Positions 28,013 to 35,801 of a stretch of DNA of 38,601 bases are shown here, in pieces. A model generated the notes under the pieces. It ran no database searches. It was not told the DNA's origin and saw nothing but the letters and a program-made list of their open reading frames with translations. A program made the translations under genes and the position numbers. The stretch comes from a virus, in IMG/VR virus record IMGVR_UViG_3300004176_000001, positions 1-38,601 of that record. The stretch is one strand, 5' to 3'. Each line of letters begins with the position of its first letter. Within the stretch, counting starts at the first letter, position 1.

Positions 28013-28040
28013 CGCCAGGCTTCGTGCCGGGCCTTTTTTT
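28013..28040 (+). terminator. Probable intrinsic terminator after the tRNAs
   Basis: CC-A-GGC-TTCGT-GCC-G-GG forms an imperfect stem followed by GCCTTTTTTT. It would end transcripts through the tRNA region before the LuxR-type gene. Confidence 0.5.
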
Positions 28041-28118
28041 GTCTTGTTGGCAGTATGGCTGTTTGGCGCCGGTTTGGCGTCGCGTGTTTCGCTTAGGTAG
28101 TTATACCGGGAGGTGTTT

Positions 28119-28469
28119 ATGCAGCATTCGACTGAGATTATCGACCGCAAGGAGTTAACGCCTAGGGAGGCGGGCGTGTTGCGCCTGATCTGTTCAGGGC
28201 TTTGCGATAAGGATATCGCGCAATCACTGGCGATCTCGATCAGGACGGTGGAGACGCATATCGAGCGGGTGTATTTAAAGCTGGGCGTGCAAAACGAGCG
28301 GCTAAATTGCCGCGTGTCGGCGCTGCGGGTGGCGTTGCAGCGGGGCATAGTCCGGCTGTCGTGCTTGGTGCTGGCGGTGTCGTTTGTGGCGCAGGCTGAT
28401 CATGCGCAGGTGGCAAGCCGGACGGCGCGCGCCGGGGTGGTCAGGGTTTTATCGAGACGGGGAGAGTGA
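28119..28469 (+). CDS. Small LuxR-type HTH regulator with hydrophobic tail
   Basis: A 116-residue protein from ATG at 28119, with GGGAGG upstream. Residues 10-68 are a LuxR/GerE HTH: LTPREAGVLRLICSGLCDKD, IAQSLAISIRTVETHIERVY and LKLGVQNE, with all conserved positions. There is no sensory or receiver domain. Residues about 85-100 are a hydrophobic stretch (LSCLVLAVSFVAQA). It is likely an early transcription regulator. ATGA overlap with the next small gene shows an operon. Confidence 0.85.
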   Translation: MQHSTEIIDRKELTPREAGVLRLICSGLCDKDIAQSLAISIRTVETHIERVYLKLGVQNERLNCRVSALRVALQRGIVRLSCLVLAVSFVAQADHAQVASRTARAGVVRVLSRRGE

Positions 28470-28573
28470 TGAGTGGGTTATATAAAGTTTTTGCGTGGAT
28501 TGTTCTGGCTGCTGCTGGGGTGTTTGCTTTTTCTGTGTTTATTGGCCTGTTATGGGTGTGCGTGCTTGCTTGA
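28469..28573 (+). CDS. 34-residue membrane peptide
   Basis: ATG overlaps the LuxR-type stop (ATGA). The peptide MSGLYKVFAWIVLAAAGVFA continues as one long hydrophobic helix ending WVCVLA. No other feature. The coupling supports it being translated; function unknown. Confidence 0.55.
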   Translation: MSGLYKVFAWIVLAAAGVFAFSVFIGLLWVCVLA

Positions 28574-28574
28574 T

Positions 28575-28646
28575 ATGGCCATGCAGCTGCTCGGTCTGGC
28601 GGCCAAACGGCTGGATGAGCTGATCGATCAGCTGTTAGAGTTTTAA
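28575..28646 (+). CDS. 23-residue amphipathic peptide (tentative)
   Basis: MAMQLLGLAAKRLDELIDQL plus LEF, an amphipathic helix, in the space between two genes. The start is next to the previous stop (TGATATG). Too short to be sure; it is listed because the spacing is operon-like. Confidence 0.3.
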   Translation: MAMQLLGLAAKRLDELIDQLLEF

Positions 28647-28655
28647 GGAGGATTG

Positions 28656-28949
28656 ATGAAGTTATTGATGGTTTTGGCGTTGCTGCTGGGCGGCTGCGCG
28701 GTGGGTACGGATGGCCGTTTGGCTGGTGCGGGTAGTGCGTCGTATGAGTATAAGCGCACGTTGGCGGACGGATCCACCTGCTCGGTGTCGGTGTTGTCGG
28801 GCCGGGATGTGGTCGGCGCCGATCTGGCGGTGGATAAGGACTGCGCGGTAACGTCGCGGGCGGAGTCCACGGCGGGCGCGGTGAGCGCGTTGCAGGTGGT
28901 CGGAGCCTCGATCAGTGCGGTGCGCGAGGCTGTAAGCAAGGTTCCTTGA
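28656..28949 (+). CDS. Lipoprotein of unknown function
   Basis: A 97-residue protein from ATG at 28656 with AGGAGG upstream. Signal MKLLMVLALLLGGCAVGTDG has lipobox LGGC, Cys 14. The mature part (GSASYEYKRTLADGSTCSVS; VVGADLAVDKDCAVTSRAES) has two further Cys that could pair. It may sit in the outer membrane. It is read with the early rightward genes, so an early envelope role is possible. Confidence 0.68.
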   Translation: MKLLMVLALLLGGCAVGTDGRLAGAGSASYEYKRTLADGSTCSVSVLSGRDVVGADLAVDKDCAVTSRAESTAGAVSALQVVGASISAVREAVSKVP

Positions 28950-28962
28950 TTTGGAGATGATG

Positions 28963-29319
28963 ATGAAACGTTATTATTTGTGGCTATATATTGAGATTGC
29001 CCTAGGGTTTTGGGTTTGGCTGGGGATTAATCGGTCATATGCGGGCGAGCCTGCGTTTAATGCGCTGTCGCTTGCCGATCCCCATTACCTGGAGTATCAG
29101 GCGGCGTTATGCGCGGGCACGCGGGAGGAGGTCAGCAAGCTGGACGCGGATAAGTATTGGCTGGATATGATCGACCCCAAGCTGGGTGCTAAATCGCCGC
29201 AGCAGCGCGTGGACTGGGTAATCAATTATGTGATTACCTCAAAATTGCGTGACGATTGGCGCAAACGGTATGAGGCTAATTGCGCCGAGATCAATGCAGC
29301 ACACGGTAAGGGACTGTGA
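28963..29319 (+). CDS. Exported or membrane-anchored early protein
   Basis: A 118-residue protein; ATG at 28963 is six bases from GGAG. The N-terminus MKRYYLWLYIEIALGFWVWL is a signal anchor or signal peptide (possible cleavage after SYAG). The rest (YLEYQAALCAGTREEVSKLD; QRVDWVINYVITSKLRDDWR) is helical with a Cys pair. Unknown family. Its stop overlaps the GTG start of the next gene. Confidence 0.62.
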   Translation: MKRYYLWLYIEIALGFWVWLGINRSYAGEPAFNALSLADPHYLEYQAALCAGTREEVSKLDADKYWLDMIDPKLGAKSPQQRVDWVINYVITSKLRDDWRKRYEANCAEINAAHGKGL

Positions 29320-29555
29320 TAGCTTCTATTGGCTTGGCTGCTGACCAGTATCGGCAGCGGTTGTTTAAGTCGATCGACGATGAAGAGCGCCGCATTGCCA
29401 GGCTGCGCAACGTGATCCATGAGCGTAACAACCTGATCAGTTCGTACTGGGATGAGATTAATACCATCGATCGGGTGCGTATTGCCAACGAACTGTACCT
29501 GCATCGCCTGGTACGATTGTGCAATACGCCTTGTAGCGACTATAAACCTTATTAA
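29316..29555 (+). CDS. 79-residue helical early protein
   Basis: GTG start overlaps the previous stop, with AAGGGA before it. The protein forms a long helix (DQYRQRLFKSIDDEERRIAR; VIHERNNLISSYWDEINTID) and ends LYLHRLVRLCNTPCSDYKPY. The charge pattern suggests a coiled coil. No family recognised. Confidence 0.6.
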   Translation: MIASIGLAADQYRQRLFKSIDDEERRIARLRNVIHERNNLISSYWDEINTIDRVRIANELYLHRLVRLCNTPCSDYKPY

Positions 29556-29563
29556 GGACTGCC

Positions 29564-29704
29564 ATGCCTGAAACTAAAAAGAAAAAGAAAGTCAATAAGG
29601 CGTTTAACAGTTATATCGAACCCAGACGGACTGAGGCGCCGTTATATGATGATCTGCAGCGGATCAAGAGAAATTATTATTATAATGGGCGGATATACAA
29701 ATGA
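29564..29704 (+). CDS. 46-residue basic protein preceding the helicase
   Basis: ATG at 29564 after AAGGA. The protein begins MPETKKKKKVNKAFNSYIEP and ends RNYYYNGRIYK, very basic. Its stop overlaps the helicase start (ATGA), so the two are translationally coupled. Possibly DNA-binding; no known family. Confidence 0.6.
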   Translation: MPETKKKKKVNKAFNSYIEPRRTEAPLYDDLQRIKRNYYYNGRIYK

Positions 29705-31083
29705 GCGAGCTAGTGAACGTCCCGCCGAATTCATCCCAGGCTGAGCAGAGTGTTATAGGGGCGTTACTGCTGGATAATGGCGCCTGGCCCAGGGTGCAAG
29801 GCACATTGACGGCGGCAGACTTTTACCAGCGCCGGCATCAGATACTTTGGAATGCCCTTGGCAAGTTATTGTCGACCGGAAATCCCGCCGATATACTCAC
29901 GGTGGATGAGTATATCAAAAGCAAGGGCCACGCGGAGACCGTCGGCGGCCTGGCGTATATTGGGATGCTGGCCAAGGATACCCCGAGCGCGGCCAACATC
30001 GGCGCCTATGCGCAAATTGTGCGCGATAAATCGACGCTGCGGCAATTGCTGACGCTGTCCGGTTCCATCCGCGAGCTGGCAACGGCTGAGGGCGCGAATG
30101 CTAAAGAGGCGTTGGCGCAAGCCGAGCGCGAAATCTTCGACCTAGCGCAACGAGATTTACGTGGCAAGAAAGGATTCTCTCGGCTCCGCGATGTATTGCG
30201 GGAGGTGATTGACAAAGTCGAAACCAATTGCAGCCGCCCGGCCACCGGTGTGCTGGGCGTGTCCAGCGGCTTTATCGATCTGGATGCTTATACCTCCGGC
30301 TATAACGGCGGCGATTTGATCGTATTGGCGGCGCGGCCTTCGATGGGTAAAACGGCGCTGGCAATGAATTTTGCAGAAACGGCCGCGCTGGATGGCAAAG
30401 TGGTCGCGGTGTACAGTCTGGAGATGCAGGCTATCCAGCTCGGCGAACGGCTGTTGGCGGGTAATTCCGGCGTTGGCTTAAAAAAGCTCCGAGAGAGTTG
30501 GAAGCTGGAAGATGCCGACTGGCCTCTGCTGACTGCCGGCATGTTGCGCATCGGCGAGTTGCCGCTGTACGTCGATGACTCGCCGGGTCTGACGCTGGCG
30601 GCAATCCGGTCGCACACCATGAAGCTCAATCTGGAAATCCGCGATGAATACGCCGATGGCATTGGCATGATCATTATTGATTATTTGCAGCTCATGGGCA
30701 GCGACAACGAGCGCCAGGGTAACCGCAATAATGAGATTGAGGATATTACCCGAGGCTTAAAGAAGCTGGCGAAAGAACTGGATGTACCGATCGTGGTGCT
30801 GTCGCAGCTTAACCGCAACCTGGAGAGCCGACCGAACAAGCGCCCGCTGATGTCGGACCTGCGCGATTCCGGCGGCATCGAGCAGGATGCCGACCTGATT
30901 TTGTTCCTTTACCGGGATGAGGTTTACAACCAGGATAGTCTCGATAAGGGCTTGGCGGAGCTGATCATCGGCAAGCAGCGCAACGGGCCGCTGGGGACGG
31001 TGAGGTTGCAGTTTGACGGGGCTAATGTGAGGTTCCTTAGTTTGGTTAGGCCTGGAGGTTATGATGCTGATCGTTTTGGCTGA
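29701..31083 (+). CDS. dnaB: Replicative DNA helicase, DnaB family
   Basis: A 460-residue protein, near the family's full length. The N-terminal domain (PPNSSQAEQSVIGALLLDNG; ADFYQRRHQILWNALGKL) is followed by a linker and the RecA-like motor: Walker A AARPSMGKTALAMNF, Walker B MIIIDYLQLMG, motif with QLNRNLESRPNKRP and DLRDSGGIEQDADLILFLYR. It unwinds the fork at the phage origin. It replaces the lambda P-type helicase loader arrangement, since this phage encodes its own helicase. The next gene overlaps its end by 23 bases. Confidence 0.96.
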   Translation: MSELVNVPPNSSQAEQSVIGALLLDNGAWPRVQGTLTAADFYQRRHQILWNALGKLLSTGNPADILTVDEYIKSKGHAETVGGLAYIGMLAKDTPSAANIGAYAQIVRDKSTLRQLLTLSGSIRELATAEGANAKEALAQAEREIFDLAQRDLRGKKGFSRLRDVLREVIDKVETNCSRPATGVLGVSSGFIDLDAYTSGYNGGDLIVLAARPSMGKTALAMNFAETAALDGKVVAVYSLEMQAIQLGERLLAGNSGVGLKKLRESWKLEDADWPLLTAGMLRIGELPLYVDDSPGLTLAAIRSHTMKLNLEIRDEYADGIGMIIIDYLQLMGSDNERQGNRNNEIEDITRGLKKLAKELDVPIVVLSQLNRNLESRPNKRPLMSDLRDSGGIEQDADLILFLYRDEVYNQDSLDKGLAELIIGKQRNGPLGTVRLQFDGANVRFLSLVRPGGYDADRFG

Positions 31084-32032
31084 GGAGCTTGACTTATTGC
31101 GGTCCATGCAGCCGCTAGATAGGGATGTGTTCAACTATCTGGCGGAACGGATGGATTACAAGACAGGGATCGTGGGGGTGTCGCGCAAGGTATCGCGCGG
31201 GGGTATTGCGTTTGATCTGTCCGAGAGGGACGGTGAGCGCAGACGCGTTGAATCTCTGCGCACGGTGTCGCTGGATCAGGTGAGGAATTCAATCCGACGG
31301 CTGGTCGATGCCGGTCTTTTAAAGTCACTATCGAAGCAGGGTAAGACCTGTAATTTGGTGTTGGTGCGCGTTTTTTATGAGGATTTATTGGGTAAGGGTA
31401 ACTCCGTTCAAAAACCAGATGCCCGACCAGATGCCCGACCAGATGCCGACCAGATGCCCGGTGAATTATTATTTTTAGTGAATATATTCAATAAGTTACA
31501 AGAAAATAATCAGACCAGATGCCCGGCAGATGCCCGACCAGATGCCCGACCAGATGCCCGAACATCTTTTACTCAACAACAACAGCAGGATGAGTTTTTG
31601 ATGACGATGGATTGGCAGCCGACGCAAGATGAATTTACGATGATTATGCACAGGGCCGGGTATTCGCTCGAAAAAGTCGACAAGCTATGGATCAGGGAAT
31701 TTATCGATCATTGGGCTTCGGAAGGCAAGCGCCATCACAGCCAGGCGGGATGGACCAAGCGCCTTGCTTACCGGATGATCGATTATTTACGATCGCCAGG
31801 GCTTTACGATCGGCTGCATGGGATTGATAAAGCGGGTGTTAATCCTGGTAAAAAACAATCGGGCGGCTTGCCGGAATGGGCCAGGATGCCGCGCGATGAC
31901 GAGGAGTTGCCGCAATGGGCGCAGGCGAATGGTTATGGTCAGGCGCCAGTGGGGGTGTCGTATTTGCAATTTAGAAATCTTTTGCGCTGCAAAGTTGAGC
32001 AGCGGTTGACGGAGTTTAGGAGGTTGTCATGA
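31061..32032 (+). CDS. Replication initiator, lambda-O-like, with internal iterons and DnaT-type C-terminus
   Basis: A 323-residue protein starting after GGAGG. Residues 1-110 look like a winged helix (LDRDVFNYLAERMDYKTGIV; LDQVRNSIRRLVDAGLLKSL). Residues about 118-170 are encoded by the iterons and read as PDARPDARPDAD repeats. Residues about 185-250 match the DnaT DNA-binding domain: WQPTQDEFTMIMHRAGYSLE, WIREFIDHWASEGK, SQAGWTKRLAYRMIDYLRS. Following DnaB and placed before Q, it fills the role of lambda O: bind the origin within its own gene and load the helicase. Confidence 0.8.
   Translation: MMLIVLAEELDLLRSMQPLDRDVFNYLAERMDYKTGIVGVSRKVSRGGIAFDLSERDGERRRVESLRTVSLDQVRNSIRRLVDAGLLKSLSKQGKTCNLVLVRVFYEDLLGKGNSVQKPDARPDARPDADQMPGELLFLVNIFNKLQENNQTRCPADARPDARPDARTSFTQQQQQDEFLMTMDWQPTQDEFTMIMHRAGYSLEKVDKLWIREFIDHWASEGKRHHSQAGWTKRLAYRMIDYLRSPGLYDRLHGIDKAGVNPGKKQSGGLPEWARMPRDDEELPQWAQANGYGQAPVGVSYLQFRNLLRCKVEQRLTEFRRLS
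31415..31559. repeat. ori: Origin iterons inside the initiator gene
   Basis: Eight copies of CCAGATGCCC (one GCAGATGCCC, one CCAGATGCCG) in two groups of four: 31415, 31427, 31439, 31450 and 31515, 31526, 31538, 31550. Spacing is 12 bases with one 11-base step in each group. Between the groups lies an A/T-rich stretch (31463-31512), suitable for unwinding. The layout matches the lambda origin. Confidence 0.82.
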
Positions 32033-32466
32033 GTGGTCATTCCGCCGGCTCAATCGTTGAGCTGTCTCGCCGAAAATCATGCTATCACGATCAGGATCAG
32101 TTATTGAAAGCGTTTGTCGATTGTTCGGGATATACGGCAAAAGAGGTTGCTGTTGAGGCGTTGGATTGGCGCTATGAGCAGTATTCCAACGCGCCGAAGC
32201 GGGCGTTTGATTTGCAGCGCTTGGGTTATCTTGAGCAGTTGGATGGCAAGGTGTGCCGTCAAACGGGCAAGTTAGCGCATACGTATAGGACGACGGATAA
32301 GGGCGTCGAGCATTTGCGCAAACAGGGTATCAGCATTGCGCCGCTGCCGTTTGTGCCGGAGAATTTATCTGTGCCTGATCCTGTTGGTTCGGTCTGTGCA
32401 AGTGAGGGTAAAAAGCGGTTATCTGAAATTCGCGAACTATTGTGGGGGGGTAATGGCAAGTCCTGA
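32029..32466 (+). CDS. 145-residue early protein with winged-helix pattern
   Basis: ATG overlaps the initiator stop, with GGAGG upstream. The protein has SCYHDQDQLLKAFVDCSGYT, a helix pair with RYEQYSNAPKRAFDLQRLGY and a wing (CRQTGKLAHTYRTTDKGVEH). This pattern suggests a winged-helix DNA-binding protein. The C-terminus is unstructured and proline-rich. Its end overlaps the Q-like gene by 14 bases. No named family is recognised. Confidence 0.6.
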   Translation: MSGHSAGSIVELSRRKSCYHDQDQLLKAFVDCSGYTAKEVAVEALDWRYEQYSNAPKRAFDLQRLGYLEQLDGKVCRQTGKLAHTYRTTDKGVEHLRKQGISIAPLPFVPENLSVPDPVGSVCASEGKKRLSEIRELLWGGNGKS

Positions 32467-33010
32467 AATGATTGGATTGTTGTGCGCGGGAAGTGTTAAA
32501 TATCATTTGAGTCATGCCGCGCCGTCGGGTGATGCGCTGTCGAGATCGGAGCTGGCAGGATTTCTGGCAGGGCTTAATGGGCCTCAAGTTGATTTAGCGT
32601 TTGCGCGGTATGGTTGTGATGAGGTGAGCGAGCGGCGATTGATTGCGCATACGCGGGTATGGTTGTCGGGAAGAGCCGTGCGGGATGAGTGGAAGATTAT
32701 TAGGGGCAGACCAACGGTCTGCAATATGGCGGCACTGGCGGTGATTGAGGTAGTTAGGCCTAATCGATGCGGGCGTTGTAAGGGGCGTGGAGTGGTGGAG
32801 AATAGGGTTTGTCATCGTTGCGGTGGATCGTCATATGTGCATCTGTCAGGTCGGCAGATTGCCGAGGCGATTGGGGTTGATGAGTGCAATTATCGCCGCA
32901 CCTGGAGCGATCGGTATGAGTTGGCTTACAGGTATGTCCAAGATATTGATTTTAATGTGAAATTAATAATAGGCAGGGCAGATAGACGCGGCGATTTAAT
33001 AGCGATTTAA
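32453..33010 (+). CDS. Q-type antitermination protein (phage 82-like)
   Basis: A 185-residue protein from ATG at 32453 following GGGGGGG. The central zinc motif is CGRCKGRGVVENRVCHRCGG, as in Phage_antitermQ proteins, followed by a helical recognition region HLSGRQIAEAIGVDECNYRR. Q proteins bind a promoter-linked site and let RNA polymerase pass terminators into late genes. The strongest support is context: directly downstream are a promoter and a terminator in the pR'-tR' arrangement, then the terminase genes. Confidence 0.78.
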   Translation: MASPEMIGLLCAGSVKYHLSHAAPSGDALSRSELAGFLAGLNGPQVDLAFARYGCDEVSERRLIAHTRVWLSGRAVRDEWKIIRGRPTVCNMAALAVIEVVRPNRCGRCKGRGVVENRVCHRCGGSSYVHLSGRQIAEAIGVDECNYRRTWSDRYELAYRYVQDIDFNVKLIIGRADRRGDLIAI

Positions 33011-33019
33011 AAAAACTAT

Positions 33020-33048
33020 TTGCAACCGCCGCAATATTAGGGTATATT
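33020..33048 (+). promoter_or_regulatory. pR'-like late promoter
   Basis: -35 TTGCAA (33020-33025), 17-base spacer, -10 TATATT (33043-33048). Start of transcription is expected near 33055. It lies 10 bases after the Q-like gene. Confidence 0.72.
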
Positions 33049-33065
33049 TTCCCACAATCGCAACG

Positions 33066-33100
33066 AAGCCCCGCATGGTAATCATACGGGGCTTTTTTTA
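33066..33100 (+). terminator. tR'-like terminator just after the late promoter
   Basis: AAGCCCCG-loop of 13-CGGGGCTT followed by TTTTT. It would stop unmodified late transcripts after about 45 bases, so late genes depend on Q-type antitermination. Confidence 0.85.
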
Positions 33101-33115
33101 TGCCTGAGATTTACC

Positions 33116-33496
33116 ATGCCAATCGCTGCAAAATCGCCCTGCCGTCACGTTGGATGCAGGGCGCTGGTTGATCGTGCGGGATATTGTGAGCAGCATCGGC
33201 GCGAATCGCACAAGCGCTATCATGCCGGCAGTGTTAATCATCAAATCAATAATCGGTTCTATGCGTCGGCGCGATGGCGCAGGGTACGTGCGCAGCAATT
33301 ACAGCAAGAGCCATTGTGTCGGCACTGCCGAAAGTCGGGGCGATTGACTGAGGCGACGCACGTGGATCATATCATCGAGCGCTCGCGCGGTGGCGATGAC
33401 TATGTCGATAACAATCTGCAATCCCTGTGCAAATCCTGCCACGAGGCTAAGAGCCGACGAGACCAGGCGGGGGCGGGTCGAATCTCTACAGATTAA
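33116..33496 (+). CDS. HNH endonuclease (packaging-associated)
   Basis: A 126-residue protein. The N-terminal part has a Cys/His cluster (CRHVGCRALVDRAGYCEQH). The HNH core is ATHVDHIIERSRGGDDYVDN then NLQSLCKSCHEAKSRRDQ, with the His-Asp-His and Asn-His residues and CxxC pairs (LCRHC, CKSC) binding zinc. HNH proteins beside the terminase of HK97-like phages assist DNA packaging and cos cleavage. It is the first late gene after tR'. Confidence 0.9.
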   Translation: MPIAAKSPCRHVGCRALVDRAGYCEQHRRESHKRYHAGSVNHQINNRFYASARWRRVRAQQLQQEPLCRHCRKSGRLTEATHVDHIIERSRGGDDYVDNNLQSLCKSCHEAKSRRDQAGAGRISTD

Positions 33497-33582
33497 CCGG
33501 GTCTATGCGTGCCCCCATCTTATTTGTGCGGATTTGAAATTAAATAGGAAAAGCCCACGCAGTTGGATTGGTGGGGAGTGAT

Positions 33583-34038
33583 ATGGCCAGAGGTCGAAAG
33601 CAAGATTTAAAAAATAAATCAAATGTAGTGGCTATCCCGCTGCACGATGAGCCACAAGCCGTTCATTTCGCACGGGCGAATGCACTCCGGCCTGCTGATC
33701 TTCTCAGTGATGATGAGCTGAAAGTTTGGGATCGCATGGCGCCCCAGTTGGCAATGTTGGGCAGATTGAAGCCACATTTCGTTGACGCATTCTGCGAATA
33801 TTGCCGCGTTGTTCGTCGCCTGTCCGACGCCAGAAAATATTTGGATGAAAGTGAGTGGACCTATGTTGTCACTGGCCGCAATGGACAGCAGCATAAATCC
33901 CGCCCCGAGGTTGCTCAACTCAATGACGACTGGCGCAAGTGGCGCTCGTTGGTAGGTGAATTCGGACTGGCTCCGGCAGCGGAACGCGGCATGATGTCAG
34001 GCCAGGGCGATATTTTCGACGATTTTGATAATTTTTAG
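33583..34038 (+). CDS. terS: Terminase small subunit, P27-like
   Basis: A 151-residue protein from ATG at 33583 with GGGGAG upstream. The pattern LRPADLLSDDELKVWDRMAP, LKPHFVDAFCEYCRVVRRLS and GLAPAAERGM matches the P27 family: helical DNA-binding part followed by the oligomerisation region. The C-terminus is acidic (GDIFDDFDNF). It recognises the packaging site, probably nearby, and feeds the large subunit. A GTG at 33568 is a less likely start. Confidence 0.85.
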   Translation: MARGRKQDLKNKSNVVAIPLHDEPQAVHFARANALRPADLLSDDELKVWDRMAPQLAMLGRLKPHFVDAFCEYCRVVRRLSDARKYLDESEWTYVVTGRNGQQHKSRPEVAQLNDDWRKWRSLVGEFGLAPAAERGMMSGQGDIFDDFDNF

Positions 34039-34142
34039 ACTTTGATTGTATCAATTGATCGGTTCAAAGGCTGAGATAAAAAACAACTGCAATGGGGAAG
34101 CGCGCCGAGTAATGGCTCCATTGGCAATTAAGGTCTAAAAAT
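34039..34142. other. Gap between terminase genes, possible packaging site region
   Basis: 104 bases without a gene. No promoter, hairpin terminator or repeat is evident. In HK97-type phages the cos site lies near the small terminase gene, so this gap or 33497-33582 could contain it; nothing in the sequence proves this. Confidence 0.3.
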
Positions 34143-35801
34143 TTGAGTGACCCCCTCGAAAAAGCCGCCCAATATGGGCGCGATGTCATCAACGGTAAAA
34201 TTAAAGCCGGAAAACTAACCCGTCTTGCCGTCGAGCGGCATGACAGAGACCTAAAAGAGGCCGCCAATCGCGGCCTTTTTTTTTGCGAGGAGTCCGCCTG
34301 GCGAATCCTAAACACCTTCAGTTATTTACGGCACAGCAAAGGCGAGTGGTCAGGGAAAGAAATCGAACTCGCCGGGTGGCAGGCTTGGGGGCTCGCCTGC
34401 GTATTCGGCTGGAAACATCAGGATACCGAACTCCGACGATTCAGGACGATTTACGAAGAGGTCGCGCGCAAAAACGGCAAGACCACCAAACTTTCAGGGG
34501 TCGGCGTCTACGGTCTGACTAAAGATGAGGAAGGCGGTCCTGAAATTTACGCCGCGGCTACCAAGCGCGAACAGTCCCGCATCCTGTTTGAGGAAGCCTG
34601 CCGCATGGTCAAGCAATCCAGGCCCTTACGGAGACGCCTGGATGTGCAGCAACACCGCATCGTTCATGCAACAAACTTTGGCAAGTTTGAGCCGCTGAGC
34701 GCCGACGGCAACACCATGGACGGCCTTAACCCGCATATCGCCCTGGTTGACGAGCTGCACGCGCATAAGACTCCGGAAGTTTGGGACGTGCTTAAATCCG
34801 CATTGGGCGCCCGATCGCAACCGCTGATCTGGGCGATCACCACGGCGGGGTTTAACAAGAACGGCATTTGCTACGAGGTCCGCGATTATGCCATCAAGGT
34901 GCTCACCGGCGTAATAGACGACGATAGCTTCTTCGGCTGCATTTATACCCTGGACGACGGCGACGACTGGCAGGATGAGTCCAACTGGATCAAGGCCAAT
35001 CCTAACCTGGGCGTATCAGTCAGCCTGGATTACCTGCGCGAACAGGCCAGGCAGGCGGCAGTAATGCCGACCGCAAAAACAAATTTTTTAACCAAACACC
35101 TCAATGTTTGGGTTACGGGCGAGTCCTCCTGGTGCAACATTGAGCGCTGGATGGAATGCGGCGCAGATTACAAACCGGATGAAATCATCGATCCAGTCCA
35201 GGTCTATCTCGGCATCGATTTGGCGTCAGTCTCCGACATCGCCAGCATCGGCGGTATTGCTATCCTGGCCGACGGCTCATGGCGCACCTTCGGCAAGCAT
35301 TACCTGCCGGAAGATACCGTTAACGCCGGCTACCGGAAAACCGCCGTCCCGTTCCGGCAATGGCATGAACAAGGTTGGATGACACTGACGCCCGGCAACG
35401 TCATAGACTACAACTGGATCAAGGCCGACATCCTGACCATGCTGGAAAAGTGGCCAGTCAAGGAAATCGGCTTCGATCGTTGGAACAGCAGCCAGCTTGT
35501 CAACGACCTAATGGAAGTCGGCGCGCCGATGGTGCAGTTCGGCATGGGCTATGCCTCCATGAATGCCCCGATGAAAGAGCTGGAACGCCGTTACCTGGCA
35601 AAAGAAATCGAACACCCGAATGACCCGGTCCTCAACTGGGCGATGAGCAACGTCGTCGCCGATCAGGACCCCGCCGGCAATATCAAACCGGCAAAGAACA
35701 AATCATCCGAAAAGATCGACCCTGCAGTCGCCTTAATAATCGCCATAGGACGCGCCATGCTCACAGAAGAAACCATCACCGTCGGCGTCGAGTTCTGGTA
35801 A
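34143..35801 (+). CDS. terL: Terminase large subunit (HK97/YmfN-like)
   Basis: A 552-residue protein starting with TTG at 34143; the opening LSDPLEKAAQYGRDVINGKI is the family norm. The ATPase has Walker A-like EEVARKNGKTTKLSG, Walker B-like IALVDELHAH and coupling segment ITTAGFN. The nuclease domain (from about residue 355) has the first metal Asp in VYLGIDLASVSDIASIGG and a late Asp in KSSEKIDPAVALIIAIGRAM. It pumps DNA into the prohead and cuts concatemers. AAGG lies about 10 bases before the start. Confidence 0.95.
   Translation: MSDPLEKAAQYGRDVINGKIKAGKLTRLAVERHDRDLKEAANRGLFFCEESAWRILNTFSYLRHSKGEWSGKEIELAGWQAWGLACVFGWKHQDTELRRFRTIYEEVARKNGKTTKLSGVGVYGLTKDEEGGPEIYAAATKREQSRILFEEACRMVKQSRPLRRRLDVQQHRIVHATNFGKFEPLSADGNTMDGLNPHIALVDELHAHKTPEVWDVLKSALGARSQPLIWAITTAGFNKNGICYEVRDYAIKVLTGVIDDDSFFGCIYTLDDGDDWQDESNWIKANPNLGVSVSLDYLREQARQAAVMPTAKTNFLTKHLNVWVTGESSWCNIERWMECGADYKPDEIIDPVQVYLGIDLASVSDIASIGGIAILADGSWRTFGKHYLPEDTVNAGYRKTAVPFRQWHEQGWMTLTPGNVIDYNWIKADILTMLEKWPVKEIGFDRWNSSQLVNDLMEVGAPMVQFGMGYASMNAPMKELERRYLAKEIEHPNDPVLNWAMSNVVADQDPAGNIKPAKNKSSEKIDPAVALIIAIGRAMLTEETITVGVEFW

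Noticed and set aside
27788-28096. Frame over the tRNA genes
   Set aside because: It reads through the tRNA-Met and tRNA-like sequence and has no protein features apart from incidental hydrophobic runs.
31415-31559. Short regular repeats considered as a CRISPR array
   Set aside because: Units are 12 bases without unique 30-base spacers, lie inside a coding frame, and match origin iterons.
33497-34142. Searching for a cos site near the terminase genes
   Set aside because: No recognisable cohesive-end palindrome or known cos motif can be seen; left unassigned.
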